A DNA stretch of 64,000 nt from Opitutaceae bacterium (GTDB lineage: Bacteria > Verrucomicrobiota > Verrucomicrobiia > Opitutales > Opitutaceae), in contig JANQSC010000054.1 of assembly GCA_028284235.1 (NCBI GenBank), forward strand, positions 284,302-348,301, given 5' to 3'. How positions within the stretch are numbered: the first letter of the stretch is position 1; each line of letters starts with the position of its first letter. Shown here one piece after another: positions 1-7,999 of the stretch. The position numbers and the translations under genes were made by a program. The notes beneath the pieces were generated by a model. It ran no database searches and was not told where the DNA came from. It was given only the letters and a program-made list of their open reading frames with translations.

Positions 1-656
1 AAGCTGTCCGCGAACCAAGCCCCGTCGGTGATGACGCTCGGGACGGGATCGCCGCCAATTGTCGCGTCGAAGTAATTCGGATACATCGTCGAGGAATGGT
101 TGCCCCAGATGGCGAGTTTCTTGACCGAATCGACGTCGACCCCGGCCTTGAGGGCGAGCTGCGTCTTGGCCCGGTTCTCGTCGAGCCGCGTCATGGCGAA
201 CCAGCGATCCTTGGGAACGTCGGGCGCGTTGTTCATGGCGATGAGGCAATTCGTGTTGCACGGATTGCCAACGACGAGCGTTCGAATGTCCGACGCGGCG
301 TTGTCTTGGATCGCCTTGCCTTGAGCGGTGAAAATCTTGCCATTGATCCCCAAGAGGTCGCCCCGTTCCATTCCGGCCTTGCGCGGCACGCTGCCGACGA
401 GGAGCGCCCAGCTGGCGCTGTCGAATCCTTCCGCGAGATCGCTCGTCGGGACGATTCCTTTGAGCAGCGGAAAGGCGCAATCCTGCAGCTCCATGACCAC
501 GCCCTCGAGAGCTTTCATGCCGGGCTCGATCTCGATGAGTCGAAGAATGACCGGCTGGTCGGGTCCGAGCAATTGCCCGGAGGCGATGCGGAAAAGGAGG
601 GAGTAACCGATTTGTCCGGCGGCGCCGGTGACTGCGACATGAACGGGTGATTTCAT
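1..656 (-). CDS. mdh: Malate dehydrogenase, C-terminus cut off by window edge
   Basis: Interconverts malate and oxaloacetate with NAD(P) in the cytoplasm, in the TCA cycle. About 218 N-terminal residues are visible and the frame stays open to base 1, so roughly the last third lies outside the window. Visible motifs are the dinucleotide loop GAAGQIG (residues 11-17), the substrate-loop arginines in [11 protein letters not shown] (about 90-100), NPCNTN (131-136), TRLDENRA (about 157-164) and GNHSS with the catalytic His near 187. The TRLDENRA and GNHSS patterns point to the cytosolic-type malate dehydrogenase subgroup. The start is the ATG at 656. It lies downstream of the DAHP synthase gene on the same strand, but a terminator-like palindrome separates them, so it probably has its own promoter. 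Confidence 0.93.
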   Translation of the reverse strand, partial: MKSPVHVAVTGAAGQIGYSLLFRIASGQLLGPDQPVILRLIEIEPGMKALEGVVMELQDCAFPLLKGIVPTSDLAEGFDSASWALLVGSVPRKAGMERGDLLGINGKIFTAQGKAIQDNAASDIRTLVVGNPCNTNCLIAMNNAPDVPKDRWFAMTRLDENRAKTQLALKAGVDVDSVKKLAIWGNHSSTMYPNYFDATIGGDPVPSVITDGAWFADS

Positions 657-782
657 AGAGAAGGGCACGCTAGGACTGTCGAAATTCGAATGCGATTAAA
701 AACACGCGCCGAATCGCCGGAATTTCCCGATCTAATGCCCGGGTGAATCGACGGTAATGGCGTCTGTTCTCCGAAAAAACGT

Positions 783-843
783 GCCGGGACGGCCCGTTCC
801 ACCTTTAGCGTATTTCGGATAAGGTGGAACCCGCCGTCCCGGC
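783..843. repeat. Palindromic intergenic repeat, family A copy 1 (also a terminator for the DAHP synthase gene)
   Basis: Arms at 783-805 and 821-843 match at 21 of 23 positions around a 15-base loop. The core reads GCCGGGACGG and GGTGGAACCCGCC. Read leftward, the hairpin is followed at once by a T6 run (769-776 region), so it can end the DAHP synthase transcript. The same core words recur at 26331-26405. A third, more diverged palindrome with the same layout is at 52171-52233. Confidence 0.75.
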
Positions 844-891
844 GGGTTTAGAGACAAGGTAAGAGGAGTGTTGTTGCTCAGCGCGAGGCCG

Positions 892-1956
892 CTACCCAGC
901 TCCAGCAAACCGCGCCGCGAGGCGGTCGTAGGCTTTGAGGATCGACGCTTCTGTCGTGGCCCAGTCGATACAGCCGTCGGTGATGGAGACGCCGTACTGG
1001 AGGGAGTCCAGTGGAGCGGGGAAGGGCTGGTTGCCGGCGTTGAGGTTGCTTTCCATCATCGCTCCGATGATCGCGTCGTTGCCGGCCTCGACTTGGTCGA
1101 TGATCGCTTCGAGCACCTCGGGCTGCTTCTCGGGCTGCTTGCTGCTGTTGCCGTGGCTGCAATCGATCATGATCGCCTCCTGGAGGCCGGCTTTCTGAAG
1201 ATCGGCGGCGACCTGGGAAACGCTTTCGGCGTCGTAGTTCGGACCCGAGCTGCCGCCGCGGAGAACGACGTGGCAGGCTTGGTTGCCTTGGGTGGTGACC
1301 GCCGAGGCTTGCCCGTCGTGGTTGATGCCGAGAAATGTCTGCACGCCGCTCGCCGCCTTGATGGCGTTGATCGCGACTTTGCTGGTTCCGTCCATCCCGT
1401 TCTTGAAACCAACGGGCATGGAAAGCCCCGACGCCATTTGGCGGTGGGTTTGCGATTCGGTGGTGCGGGCGCCGATCGCGGCCCAGGAAACGAGGTCGGC
1501 GATGTACTGCGGCGTAATTGGATCAAGCAACTCGGTCGCGGTCGGGATCCCGAGATCGATGATGTCGCGGAGGAAGTTGCGCGCCGTCCGCAGTCCCTTG
1601 TCGATCTGGGCGGAGCCGTCCAAGCCGGGATCCATGATGAGCCCCTTCCAGCCAAGCGAAGTCCGAGGCTTCTCGAAATAGACCCGCATGACGAGGCAGA
1701 TGCGGTCTTTGACGCGCTCGCTCAACGCGGCGAGTTTACGCCCGTACTCGAGCCCCGCGTCGATGTCGTGAATGGAGCAGGGGCCGACAACGAGCATCAG
1801 CCGCTTGTCGTCTCCGAATATAATCCGGTTCAACTCCAGGCGGGACTGGCTGATGAAATCGGACTGGGCCTCGGTAGCGGCGATCTCGCTGATCAGCGCG
1901 TGGGGAGCTGGGAGCGGGACGTTGCGAGCTACATTGATGTCGGAGGTTTTCTTCAC
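892..1956 (-). CDS. aroG: 3-deoxy-7-phosphoheptulonate (DAHP) synthase, class I
   Basis: Condenses phosphoenolpyruvate and erythrose 4-phosphate, the first committed step to aromatic amino acids, in the cytoplasm. The 354 residues match the usual class I length. Motifs are GPCSIHD (58-64, with the metal-ligand Cys60), KPRTSLGWKG (96-105, PEP and substrate binding), GFKNGMDG in the middle, and DCSHGNS with a metal-ligand His towards the end. The start is a GTG at 1956; no in-frame ATG fits before the conserved core, and no strong ribosome site is seen. The aroF, aroG and aroH isozymes cannot be told apart from sequence, so the symbol is nominal. The 254-base leader contains a strong intrinsic terminator and a small reading frame (see separate entries), which suggests feedback at the transcript level. 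aroE lies about 4 kb away in a different transcription unit. Confidence 0.95.
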   Translation of the reverse strand: MKKTSDINVARNVPLPAPHALISEIAATEAQSDFISQSRLELNRIIFGDDKRLMLVVGPCSIHDIDAGLEYGRKLAALSERVKDRICLVMRVYFEKPRTSLGWKGLIMDPGLDGSAQIDKGLRTARNFLRDIIDLGIPTATELLDPITPQYIADLVSWAAIGARTTESQTHRQMASGLSMPVGFKNGMDGTSKVAINAIKAASGVQTFLGINHDGQASAVTTQGNQACHVVLRGGSSGPNYDAESVSQVAADLQKAGLQEAIMIDCSHGNSSKQPEKQPEVLEAIIDQVEAGNDAIIGAMMESNLNAGNQPFPAPLDSLQYGVSITDGCIDWATTEASILKAYDRLAARFAGAG

Positions 1957-2033
1957 GGCGGTGATAGTTGGAAGAGGCCGGAGCGAATTTCAATTGCGAA
2001 TTCCGCATTTGCGCAGATTCGAGCGAATCGAGG

Positions 2034-2113
2034 GTAAAAATAAGGCGGGCAGCCTACCCCTAAGCTGCCCGCCATCTCGTTTTCTTAGTTACCCCAAAAT
2101 CCCGCTAGGCGGG
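2034..2113 (-). promoter_or_regulatory. Putative transcription attenuator in the DAHP synthase leader
   Basis: Read leftward, a hairpin with perfect 10-bp GC-rich arms (2064-2073 and 2044-2053) is followed directly by TTATTTTT, a standard intrinsic terminator. It sits 78 bases upstream of the DAHP synthase start and has no other gene to terminate. Just before it, a smaller hairpin occupies 2101-2113 (CCCGC-CTA-GCGGG). Its 5' CCCGCC can instead pair with GGCGGG of the terminator's first arm, giving a terminator/antiterminator choice. That the switch works in the cell is inference. Confidence 0.5.
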
Positions 2114-2150
2114 AAAGTGTTTGTTGTTGACCGAACTGAGTAGGGATCAT
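2085..2150 (-). CDS. Possible leader peptide (21 codons, ends Phe-Trp-Gly-Asn)
   Basis: An ATG at 2150 opens a 21-codon frame ending at TAA, 2085-2087, 11 bases before the attenuator terminator stem. The last codons are GGA TTT TGG GGT AAC, so Phe and Trp codons sit where a stalled ribosome would cover the antiterminator region. Such aromatic codons are classic in trp and phe leader peptides. Against it: there is no ribosome site, and the best promoter-like sequence (TTGACA 2159-2164, TACTCA 2137-2142) would start transcription downstream of this ATG. An earlier promoter would be needed. Treat as a hypothesis. Confidence 0.25.
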   Translation of the reverse strand: MIPTQFGQQQTLSRLAGFWGN

Positions 2151-2164
2151 CAGGTGTCTGTCAA
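2137..2164 (-). promoter_or_regulatory. Promoter-like sequence for the DAHP synthase gene
   Basis: Read leftward: TTGACA (2164-2159), a 16-base spacer, then TACTCA (2142-2137). The -35 is perfect and the -10 is weak. It lies in the intergenic region shared with the divergent ygfZ gene. Confidence 0.4.
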
Positions 2165-2210
2165 CAAATTTTTGAAAAATCTCTGTCCAAATTCCTTAAC
2201 CTATTGGTAA

Positions 2211-3119
2211 ATGGCGGTTTCCAAATTTCACTTTTATTCCCTCGAGGGGGCGGCAGTCATTGAAGGGTCAGATTCGGCCGAGTTTCTTCAGGGCCAATTC
2301 TCCCAGGATTTGAGGATTGCGCCCCGCTCTCGGGCGTATGGCCTTTGGCTGAATCCGAAAGGGAAGATCCTGGGGGACTCCTTTCTCTTGAAGGAGTCGG
2401 AAACCGCCTTCCGCGCATTGAGCTATTTCTCCGGCACGGAAGCGATCCGCTCGAATTTGGAAGACCGCATTATTATGGACGACGTTGAAACGCGTTCCGC
2501 GGGCGATTGGTCTGGAGTCTCGCTTTGGGGGGACGCGATCGATTGCGCATGCGAATGGGCAGGCGCCAAACGGCCTTCGGAGTCGGGTTTCGAAGTTGTC
2601 AACGATGTATACGTATTTTGGGGACGTAGAAGTATCGAACAGAATTTGGAGCTAGTCTCCCAAGATCGTTCCAAAATAGACGAGTTGAAACAGCATTTGC
2701 ATGATTACGGTGTTCGGGAAATCGATACAGTAGAACTCTCGGGGTTGGCGATTCGAGAAGGTCGGTTCGAAATCGGAACGGATATCCTAAATTCGGACCT
2801 TCCTCAGGAAGTCCATTTGGGCGAAGACGCAGTCGCTTACGACAAGGGTTGCTACATCGGGCAAGAGGTGATGGCTCGATTGAAGTCGATGGGACGCCCG
2901 CGGAGGTCGCTCGAGTCAGTTTCGCTTTCGTCGAAACCCAATGGCGAGGGTCCATGGTCATTGAAAACCCAGGACGGCTCGAGAGCGGGCGAACTGCGTC
3001 GAGTAGTCGGATCGACGAACGAACTACTAGGTTCGGCGATGCTGAAACGTTCCGTTGCGGATCGCGTCTTCATCGTCGACGGGCAGGACGATCTCGTCGT
3101 TGAACGGGAGAGGCGTTGA
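2211..3119 (+). CDS. ygfZ: YgfZ/GcvT-domain folate-binding protein
   Basis: A folate-binding protein related to the aminomethyltransferase GcvT. In E. coli, YgfZ supports Fe-S enzymes such as the tRNA methylthiolase MiaB. The diagnostic motif KGCYIGQE is present with its invariant Cys at residue 214, and the 302-residue length is close to the family's 320-330. The N-terminal FLQGQFSQDL region also fits. The ATG at 2211 is the first in frame. It is divergent from the DAHP synthase gene and followed 9 bases later by a small co-directional gene, so the two are probably cotranscribed. There is no signal peptide, so the protein is cytoplasmic. Family assignment is secure; the exact Fe-S client is not visible. 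Confidence 0.88.
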   Translation: MAVSKFHFYSLEGAAVIEGSDSAEFLQGQFSQDLRIAPRSRAYGLWLNPKGKILGDSFLLKESETAFRALSYFSGTEAIRSNLEDRIIMDDVETRSAGDWSGVSLWGDAIDCACEWAGAKRPSESGFEVVNDVYVFWGRRSIEQNLELVSQDRSKIDELKQHLHDYGVREIDTVELSGLAIREGRFEIGTDILNSDLPQEVHLGEDAVAYDKGCYIGQEVMARLKSMGRPRRSLESVSLSSKPNGEGPWSLKTQDGSRAGELRRVVGSTNELLGSAMLKRSVADRVFIVDGQDDLVVERERR

Positions 3120-3128
3120 CTTCAGGGA

Positions 3129-3365
3129 ATGAATACGGAAGAGGAGTTGCGCCAGATTGAGGCTTTGTTGGAGCGATTGGGCGCCGAGCCGCGTCAGGCC
3201 ACGGTCATGGCGAAGCAACTGGTCAAACGCGCGGACCAGTGGGTGGAGGAGCGCGGACTGAGTCGCGTGGAGGCGATGAAGCAGCTTCTCGAGCTGGTCG
3301 TTTCGGGTCGTTCGGGTGAAACCCCGCCGGGGATCGGGGCTCAAAACGGAAGCGACAGCGATTAA
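3129..3365 (+). CDS. Small conserved-looking protein of unknown function (78 aa)
   Basis: No family recognised. It is rich in Glu, Leu, Arg and Gln and predicts as nearly all helical for residues 1-60 (NTEEELRQIEALLERLG, then VMAKQLVKRADQW), with a loose Gly/Ser/Asp tail. It has no signal peptide or membrane segment. It starts 9 bases after ygfZ and shares its strand, so it probably rides on the ygfZ transcript. Codon use matches its neighbours, with GC-rich third positions, which supports a real gene. Confidence 0.6.
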   Translation: MNTEEELRQIEALLERLGAEPRQATVMAKQLVKRADQWVEERGLSRVEAMKQLLELVVSGRSGETPPGIGAQNGSDSD

Positions 3366-3488
3366 TTCCCACTTTCTTGAGCGAATACGAACAATTCGTT
3401 TGACGCTCGGAGGTAAGCTCATTCGATTCTTCCGGTTTCCTATCTGGAAACGATTATTAACCACATAAAATCACAATAGTATTCACTT

Positions 3489-3803
3489 ATGAATAAATCT
3501 GAACTTGTTGCAGAAATCCAATCGAACCTGGGCGGCGCTTCTAAAGCGGATGCGGAAAAAGCGTTGAACGCGGTTGTCGCGTCGATCAAGACCGCGGTCA
3601 AGAAGGCCGGTAAAACTGTCAAGGTGAGCGATAAAAACGCGAAGGACGCAGTTGCGATCCAGCTCGTTGGATTCGGTACGTTCTCCGTAACCCGCCGCAA
3701 CGCGCGCACGGGAATCAACCCGTTGACGAAGGCGCCTTTGAAGATCAAGGCGAGCAAGGCGGTGAAGTTCAAGGCAGGCGCGGGGCTCAAGGAGCAGCTC
3801 TAA
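3489..3803 (+). CDS. hup: HU-family DNA-binding protein with a Lys/Asp-rich insertion
   Basis: A nucleoid-associated protein that binds and bends DNA as a dimer. It has the usual N-terminal helices (MNKSELVAEIQ) and the beta-arm entry VGFGTFSVTRRNARTGINP. It is 104 residues against about 90 for typical HU. The extra residues lie between helix 2 and the first strand, around residues 40-52 (KKAGKTVKVSDKNAKDAV). An AT-rich upstream region (3440-3488) and a strong terminator just after the gene suggest an independent, highly expressed unit. IHF is less likely because the flanking motifs are HU-like. Confidence 0.93.
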   Translation: MNKSELVAEIQSNLGGASKADAEKALNAVVASIKTAVKKAGKTVKVSDKNAKDAVAIQLVGFGTFSVTRRNARTGINPLTKAPLKIKASKAVKFKAGAGLKEQL

Positions 3804-3832
3804 TTCGCTTGTTTTACCAGTCGATTTTTACG

Positions 3833-3866
3833 TCCCGCAGCTTTACGGCTGCGGGATTTTCGTTTT
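3833..3866 (+). terminator. Intrinsic terminator after the HU gene
   Basis: Nine-base arms TCCCGCAGC (3833-3841) and GCTGCGGGA (3848-3856) surround a six-base loop and are followed by TTTTCGTTTT. It lies just before the galactokinase start at 3880. Confidence 0.85.
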
Positions 3867-3879
3867 ACCATCCCGCCCT

Positions 3880-5079
3880 ATGTCCTCCTTGGAAATTCTG
3901 AAAGAGCGTTTTCGCGAGCGTTTCGACGCGCGACCGGAAGTGATCGCCGTGGCTCCGGGCCGCGTGGAAGTGGTGGGCAACCATACGGACTACAATCTCG
4001 GCTCGGTGATCGGAGCCGCCATCGACCGGTATGTTTACGTGGGACTGCGCCGCGTCGACGAGCCGGTTTTTCGTTTTTCCAGCAGCGGGTTCCATGTGGT
4101 AACGGTCGACGACTCGTCGAGCCGACAGTCCGGTAAATCCTCTTGGGTGAACTATCCGCTTGGCGTATACAATAGTTTGATACGAAGAGGGTTGAAGCCG
4201 TCGGGCGGATTCGAAATGGCGGTCGAGTCCAACGTTCCTTCGGGAGCGGGGTTGAGCAGTAGCGCGGCGCTCGAACTGGCAGCGGCGAAAGCGTTTTGCG
4301 AGGCGTACGGGCTCGAGCTCGGCTTGGACGAGCTGGCCATAGCGAGCCGCGAGGCGGAGAACGAGTTCGTCGGCGTGCCGTGCGGAATACTGGATCAAGG
4401 CGTATCTGCTCTGGGCAAGTCGGGGCACCTGGTGCACATCGATTGCCGCGAGTTGAAATTTTCCGTGATTCCTCTCGGCGAGTCCTACAGTATTTGGATA
4501 TTCAATACACACAAGAAACACTCGCTGGTGGAGTCGCTGTATTCCGAACGGAACAAGGAGTGTATGCGGGCGGTTGAGTCTTTCAAAAAAACGGGGTTGG
4601 AAATCGAGAGCTTGTCCGAACTCTCGTCGTCGGAGTTTGAGGATGCTCGATCGTCGCTCGATCCGGTGGTGGGCCGACGGGCGGAGCATGTTGTGCGCGA
4701 GATTGAGCGCGTCGAACGCGTGCGGGAACTTCTCGAGCGGGGCGAAGTGGTCGAGGCGGGACGCTTGCTTTTCGCTTCCCACGCGAGTTCGCGCGATCTT
4801 TTTGAGAACAGCGTTGAGGAGCTGGACTATCTGGTGGATATTCTGGAGTCGATGCCGGGCGTGCTCGGCGCTCGTTTGTCCGGCGGCGGGTTTGGCGGGG
4901 CGGCCATGGCCTTGACCGGCGAGTCGTTCACTATGGACTACGCCCAGTCGGTTGCGTCCGCCTATCGCGGTCGGTTCGGCCAGTCTCCGGAACTGCTGCA
5001 ATGCCAGGTGGCGGACGGGGCCCGCATTGTCGAAGTGGCCGGGGTCAAAACGGAGCGGATTGAATCGCCTCTTGGATGA
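3880..5079 (+). CDS. galK: Galactokinase (GHMP kinase)
   Basis: Phosphorylates galactose to galactose 1-phosphate, the entry step of the Leloir pathway, in the cytoplasm. All three GHMP motifs are present: GRVEVVGNHTDYN (27-39), PSGAGLSSSAALELA (the phosphate loop, about 122-136) and the late LSGGGFGGAA. The usual GEHTDYN reads GNHTDYN here, a variant in the galactose-recognition motif, so a related sugar 1-kinase is possible. The 399-residue length fits. There is no galT or galE neighbour. Its last 35 bases overlap the 3' end of the convergent prepilin peptidase gene. Confidence 0.87.
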   Translation: MSSLEILKERFRERFDARPEVIAVAPGRVEVVGNHTDYNLGSVIGAAIDRYVYVGLRRVDEPVFRFSSSGFHVVTVDDSSSRQSGKSSWVNYPLGVYNSLIRRGLKPSGGFEMAVESNVPSGAGLSSSAALELAAAKAFCEAYGLELGLDELAIASREAENEFVGVPCGILDQGVSALGKSGHLVHIDCRELKFSVIPLGESYSIWIFNTHKKHSLVESLYSERNKECMRAVESFKKTGLEIESLSELSSSEFEDARSSLDPVVGRRAEHVVREIERVERVRELLERGEVVEAGRLLFASHASSRDLFENSVEELDYLVDILESMPGVLGARLSGGGFGGAAMALTGESFTMDYAQSVASAYRGRFGQSPELLQCQVADGARIVEVAGVKTERIESPLG

Positions 5080-5950
5080 GCGAGAAGTAGGCGTCTGCCA
5101 GGTCCTCGAACGCGAAGGCGTAGGCGAGGGCGCCCGCGGCGAGTAACGGCCCGAAGGGAATTTCACGGCCGATGAGGCCCTGCGATTCCTCGGTTTTGGG
5201 AGCCCGGAGCGCGGGGACGATCGCTTTGGCGACAAGCCAGAGCATAAGGCCGATTGTCCCGATCACCGCGCCGCCGAACAGGGCGAATACAGCGCCTTGC
5301 CATCCGAGGAATGCGCCGATTCCTCCCAAAAGTTTCACGTCGCCGAATCCCATGGCGTCTTTGCGGAGAACCGCTTCAGCGGCGAGCCCGATCCAGAGGA
5401 TCAAGCCGGAGCCGATCATGGCCCCGATGGCGGATGCCGCGAGACTCTTGACGACTGCCAACACGTGTTCCGGCTCGACGATTCCGTGCAGGCTCGGCGT
5501 CAATCCCGACAGGGCGATCCCTACGAATGCCGTCCCGATGGAGAATCGGTCCGGAATTTCCATATGGTCGAGATCGATGAAGGCGGCGCACACCAGAAGG
5601 CCCGCCAGGACCATGAGGCAGGCTGCTTTCGCGGGCGCGTGTTGGGTCCATGCGGCGAGGAAGAGGCCGCCGGTCAGCAGTTCGACGAACGGGTAGCGGA
5701 AGCTGTAGGACATTCCGCAACAACGGGCTTTGCCTCGGAGGATGAACCAGCTTAAGATGGGTATGTTGTCGAACCACTTGATTGGCTGGCCGCAGGCGCA
5801 GGTCGATCCGGGGGTGATAATCGACTTGTTCGCCGGTATCCGATAAATGCATACATTCAGAAAACTGCCGACGATTGCTCCAAACGCGAACGCGACGGAC
5901 GGGAGGAAGAGCGGAAAGGACCGATCGATGTACTGGATCTCGGAGAGCAT
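5045..5950 (-). CDS. pilD: Prepilin peptidase / N-methyltransferase (A24 family)
   Basis: An inner-membrane aspartic protease that cleaves and N-methylates type IV pilins or type II secretion pseudopilins. The N-terminal domain has GAIVGSFLNVCIYR and the two Cys pairs expected for the methyltransferase zinc site (CACG and RCC). The catalytic Asp motifs are FIDLDHMEIPD and GFGDVKLLG. Several hydrophobic segments fit an eight-helix topology, and 301 residues is normal. It starts 12 bases after the aroE stop on the same strand, so the two are very likely cotranscribed. No pilin genes are in the window, so type IV pilus and type II secretion roles cannot be separated. Confidence 0.93.
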   Translation of the reverse strand: MLSEIQYIDRSFPLFLPSVAFAFGAIVGSFLNVCIYRIPANKSIITPGSTCACGQPIKWFDNIPILSWFILRGKARCCGMSYSFRYPFVELLTGGLFLAAWTQHAPAKAACLMVLAGLLVCAAFIDLDHMEIPDRFSIGTAFVGIALSGLTPSLHGIVEPEHVLAVVKSLAASAIGAMIGSGLILWIGLAAEAVLRKDAMGFGDVKLLGGIGAFLGWQGAVFALFGGAVIGTIGLMLWLVAKAIVPALRAPKTEESQGLIGREIPFGPLLAAGALAYAFAFEDLADAYFSLIQEAIQSAPF

Positions 5951-5962
5951 CGGGCGTCGTCG

Positions 5963-6892
5963 TCAGTGGCTGGGTTCGAGCGCGGCGCGAGCGGCTCGGG
6001 CCATGGTTTGGGCCGAAACGGGGTGGTCGGACCAGATCTCGAGCGCCCGCGCTCCTTGATGGACGAGCATGGAGAGCCCGTTGGCGGCGTGGCCTCCGTT
6101 CGCTTTGGCGAGCGTCATGAGTTCGGTGGCGGGCGGGTTGTAGATCATGTCGTAGAGAAGCGGCGCGGACGGGAGTTTCTCTTTAGGCAACGGCAGAGGA
6201 TCGTCGGAGTTGAGCCCGAGAGAGGTGGCGTTCACAATGAGACCGTTTCGCGGGAGGGAAAGCTCGGGGTCCTGCGGGGCGATCCCGGAGAGCGGGATAG
6301 ATCGTTCTTGGGCGATGGGGCGAAGCGTCTGCAGCAGGTTTTCGAGCCGGTCGGGATTGCGGTTGATGATCTGGAGTGAACGGCAGTCGCTGCGTAGAGC
6401 TTGAACGGCGGCGGCGCGTCCGGCTCCACCGGCCCCGAGGATGACCACGTCGCTGTTCTCGAGCGAGCGATCCAGGTCCTCCCGGATTCCCTGGGAGAGG
6501 CCGTAGCCGTCGGTGTTGAATCCTTCGTAGCCGTCTGCCGCGCGACGCAGTGTATTCACCGCTCCGATTTCCTTTGCCGCAGGGTCGACTTGGCTCAAGG
6601 CGGGCAGAGCGATTTCCTTGTGGGGAACCGTCAGGTTGAGCCCGAAGAATCCTCTTTGGTGAAAGAGTGGCAAGGACTCCAGCAAGTCGTCAGGCTCAAC
6701 CTCGAAACGAAAGTAGCGCCAGTCGGCGAAGCGTGGATCCTGCTCTGCCATTTTCCCGATGGCCGCGTTGTGCATCGCGGGGCTGATAGAGTGCCGGACT
6801 GGGAAGCCGAGCACGGCGAGGCTGACGCCGGGATAGCCCCAGTTCTCGAGATCTTCCAGGGTGTACGTGTGAGCAGGGCTGAAGGTCTCCAT
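5963..6892 (-). CDS. aroE: Shikimate dehydrogenase
   Basis: Reduces 3-dehydroshikimate to shikimate with NADPH in the aromatic pathway. Motifs are HSISPAMHN near residues 32-40 (shikimate binding), NLTVPHKE with the catalytic Lys, NTDGYG, the dinucleotide loop GAGGAGRAA and the late NGLSMLVHQGA. The length of 309 is slightly longer than E. coli AroE because of an N-terminal extension. The ATG at 6892 has no clear ribosome site; an 84-base gap separates it from the upstream SirB1-like gene. It leads a two-gene unit with the prepilin peptidase. Confidence 0.95.
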   Translation of the reverse strand: METFSPAHTYTLEDLENWGYPGVSLAVLGFPVRHSISPAMHNAAIGKMAEQDPRFADWRYFRFEVEPDDLLESLPLFHQRGFFGLNLTVPHKEIALPALSQVDPAAKEIGAVNTLRRAADGYEGFNTDGYGLSQGIREDLDRSLENSDVVILGAGGAGRAAAVQALRSDCRSLQIINRNPDRLENLLQTLRPIAQERSIPLSGIAPQDPELSLPRNGLIVNATSLGLNSDDPLPLPKEKLPSAPLLYDMIYNPPATELMTLAKANGGHAANGLSMLVHQGARALEIWSDHPVSAQTMARAARAALEPSH

Positions 6893-6976
6893 GCAGTGAG
6901 GAGGGAATTTGAATGAACCTGGCTGGGCGAGACAATTCTCGACGCCCGCGTACGCGACGGAGAGACGCGGAGCGGT

Positions 6977-7999
6977 TTAGACGCGCTTTTCGTAGGCTTC
7001 GCGAAAGTCCTGGAGGAAGCTGCGGAAGAGCGACGACATCGACTCTTCTCCGGACTCCGCGAAATGGGGGACGAGGTTGCGGCAGACGCGGGAGAGGGTT
7101 TCGTAGGTCGAGGCCGGGGCGAGTTGGCCGACTTGCGGGTGCAGCGTGGCCGTCTGGATTCGCTCGAGCATGTGGCCTGCTGTCAGGATTTTGCCGCGTT
7201 CGAAGGGGTCAATGTAGAACGGGGCGGTCTCCTCGAAGCAACCCACCACGAAATGCCCGGGCGCGCTGATCGGCTCGAGCGGGATTCCGAGCCGTTCGCT
7301 GACGAGGAGGTAGAGTAAGGACAGGGTGATGGGCAGGCCCTTTTTCGTCTCCAGAACTCGATTGATGAAACTGTTGTCGGGGTCGTTGTAGTGTTCGGAG
7401 TTGCCGCGAAACCCCAACTCGTGAAAGAGAACGCGATTGACGACCCTGCACTGGTCGCGAGGCGTGGCCGGCTGGGCGATCAGCTCGGAGCACCGGTCCG
7501 CGATGGCGTCGAGCGCGGCGTAGATTTCGCCCACTTCGAGGTTCGGGTAGGCGACACGGCTGATCATGATCCATCCGGATTCCAGTTCGTAGTGGAACGA
7601 CTGGATGAAGGCGCGCAGCTCTTGCACTGGGTTCGCCGATTGAAGGTCGGCGAGGTACTGGTTGGCGTGCCAGCCAAGCAGTCGATTGGAGCCTTGGGCG
7701 GCTTCTCGCAGGATTTCCGATCCCCGCGAACCGATTCGGTCGAGAAATCTGAGGAGTTCGCGGCGAACAACGGGGCTGGGGTCGTCGAGGAGACTCAGGA
7801 GCGCGACTTTTTCATTGGCGGTCAGTTTGTAGTCTTCCACGAGCTCGACGATGAAGACGGATCGAATTTTCGCAATAGAGAAGAATCGGGGAGCGGCAGT
7901 TTTTTTCGATGTAGGTAATTTGTGGATTCCGCCTGGACGCGTATTCGACAAGGGGCTACTTTGCCCTCCCGCCGACTGGCTGCTAAGCAAGACACTCAT
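6977..7999 (-). CDS. SirB1/YchA-type transglutaminase-fold protein
   Basis: The C-terminal 200 residues match the SirB1 family (transglutaminase-like fold plus helical repeats). The key stretch is NRVLETKKGLPITLSLLY followed by APGHFVVGC. The upstream LFHELGFRGNSEHYNDP is also typical. The function of this family is not established; proteins of this type often sit beside peptide release factor genes, which is not so here. The first 45 residues are low in conservation and Ser/Pro-rich, so the true start may lie downstream of the ATG at 7999. It is cytoplasmic with no signal peptide. It may be cotranscribed with aroE across an 84-base gap. Confidence 0.75.
   Translation of the reverse strand: MSVLLSSQSAGGQSSPLSNTRPGGIHKLPTSKKTAAPRFFSIAKIRSVFIVELVEDYKLTANEKVALLSLLDDPSPVVRRELLRFLDRIGSRGSEILREAAQGSNRLLGWHANQYLADLQSANPVQELRAFIQSFHYELESGWIMISRVAYPNLEVGEIYAALDAIADRCSELIAQPATPRDQCRVVNRVLFHELGFRGNSEHYNDPDNSFINRVLETKKGLPITLSLLYLLVSERLGIPLEPISAPGHFVVGCFEETAPFYIDPFERGKILTAGHMLERIQTATLHPQVGQLAPASTYETLSRVCRNLVPHFAESGEESMSSLFRSFLQDFREAYEKRV

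Noticed and set aside
868..2037. A 389-codon open frame antisense to the DAHP synthase gene
   Set aside because: It mirrors the whole aroG gene, which has full-length conserved motifs.
3865..5235. A 456-codon open frame antisense to galactokinase
   Set aside because: It would cover both galK and part of the prepilin peptidase gene; galK has all three kinase motifs and the antisense product has no recognisable domain.
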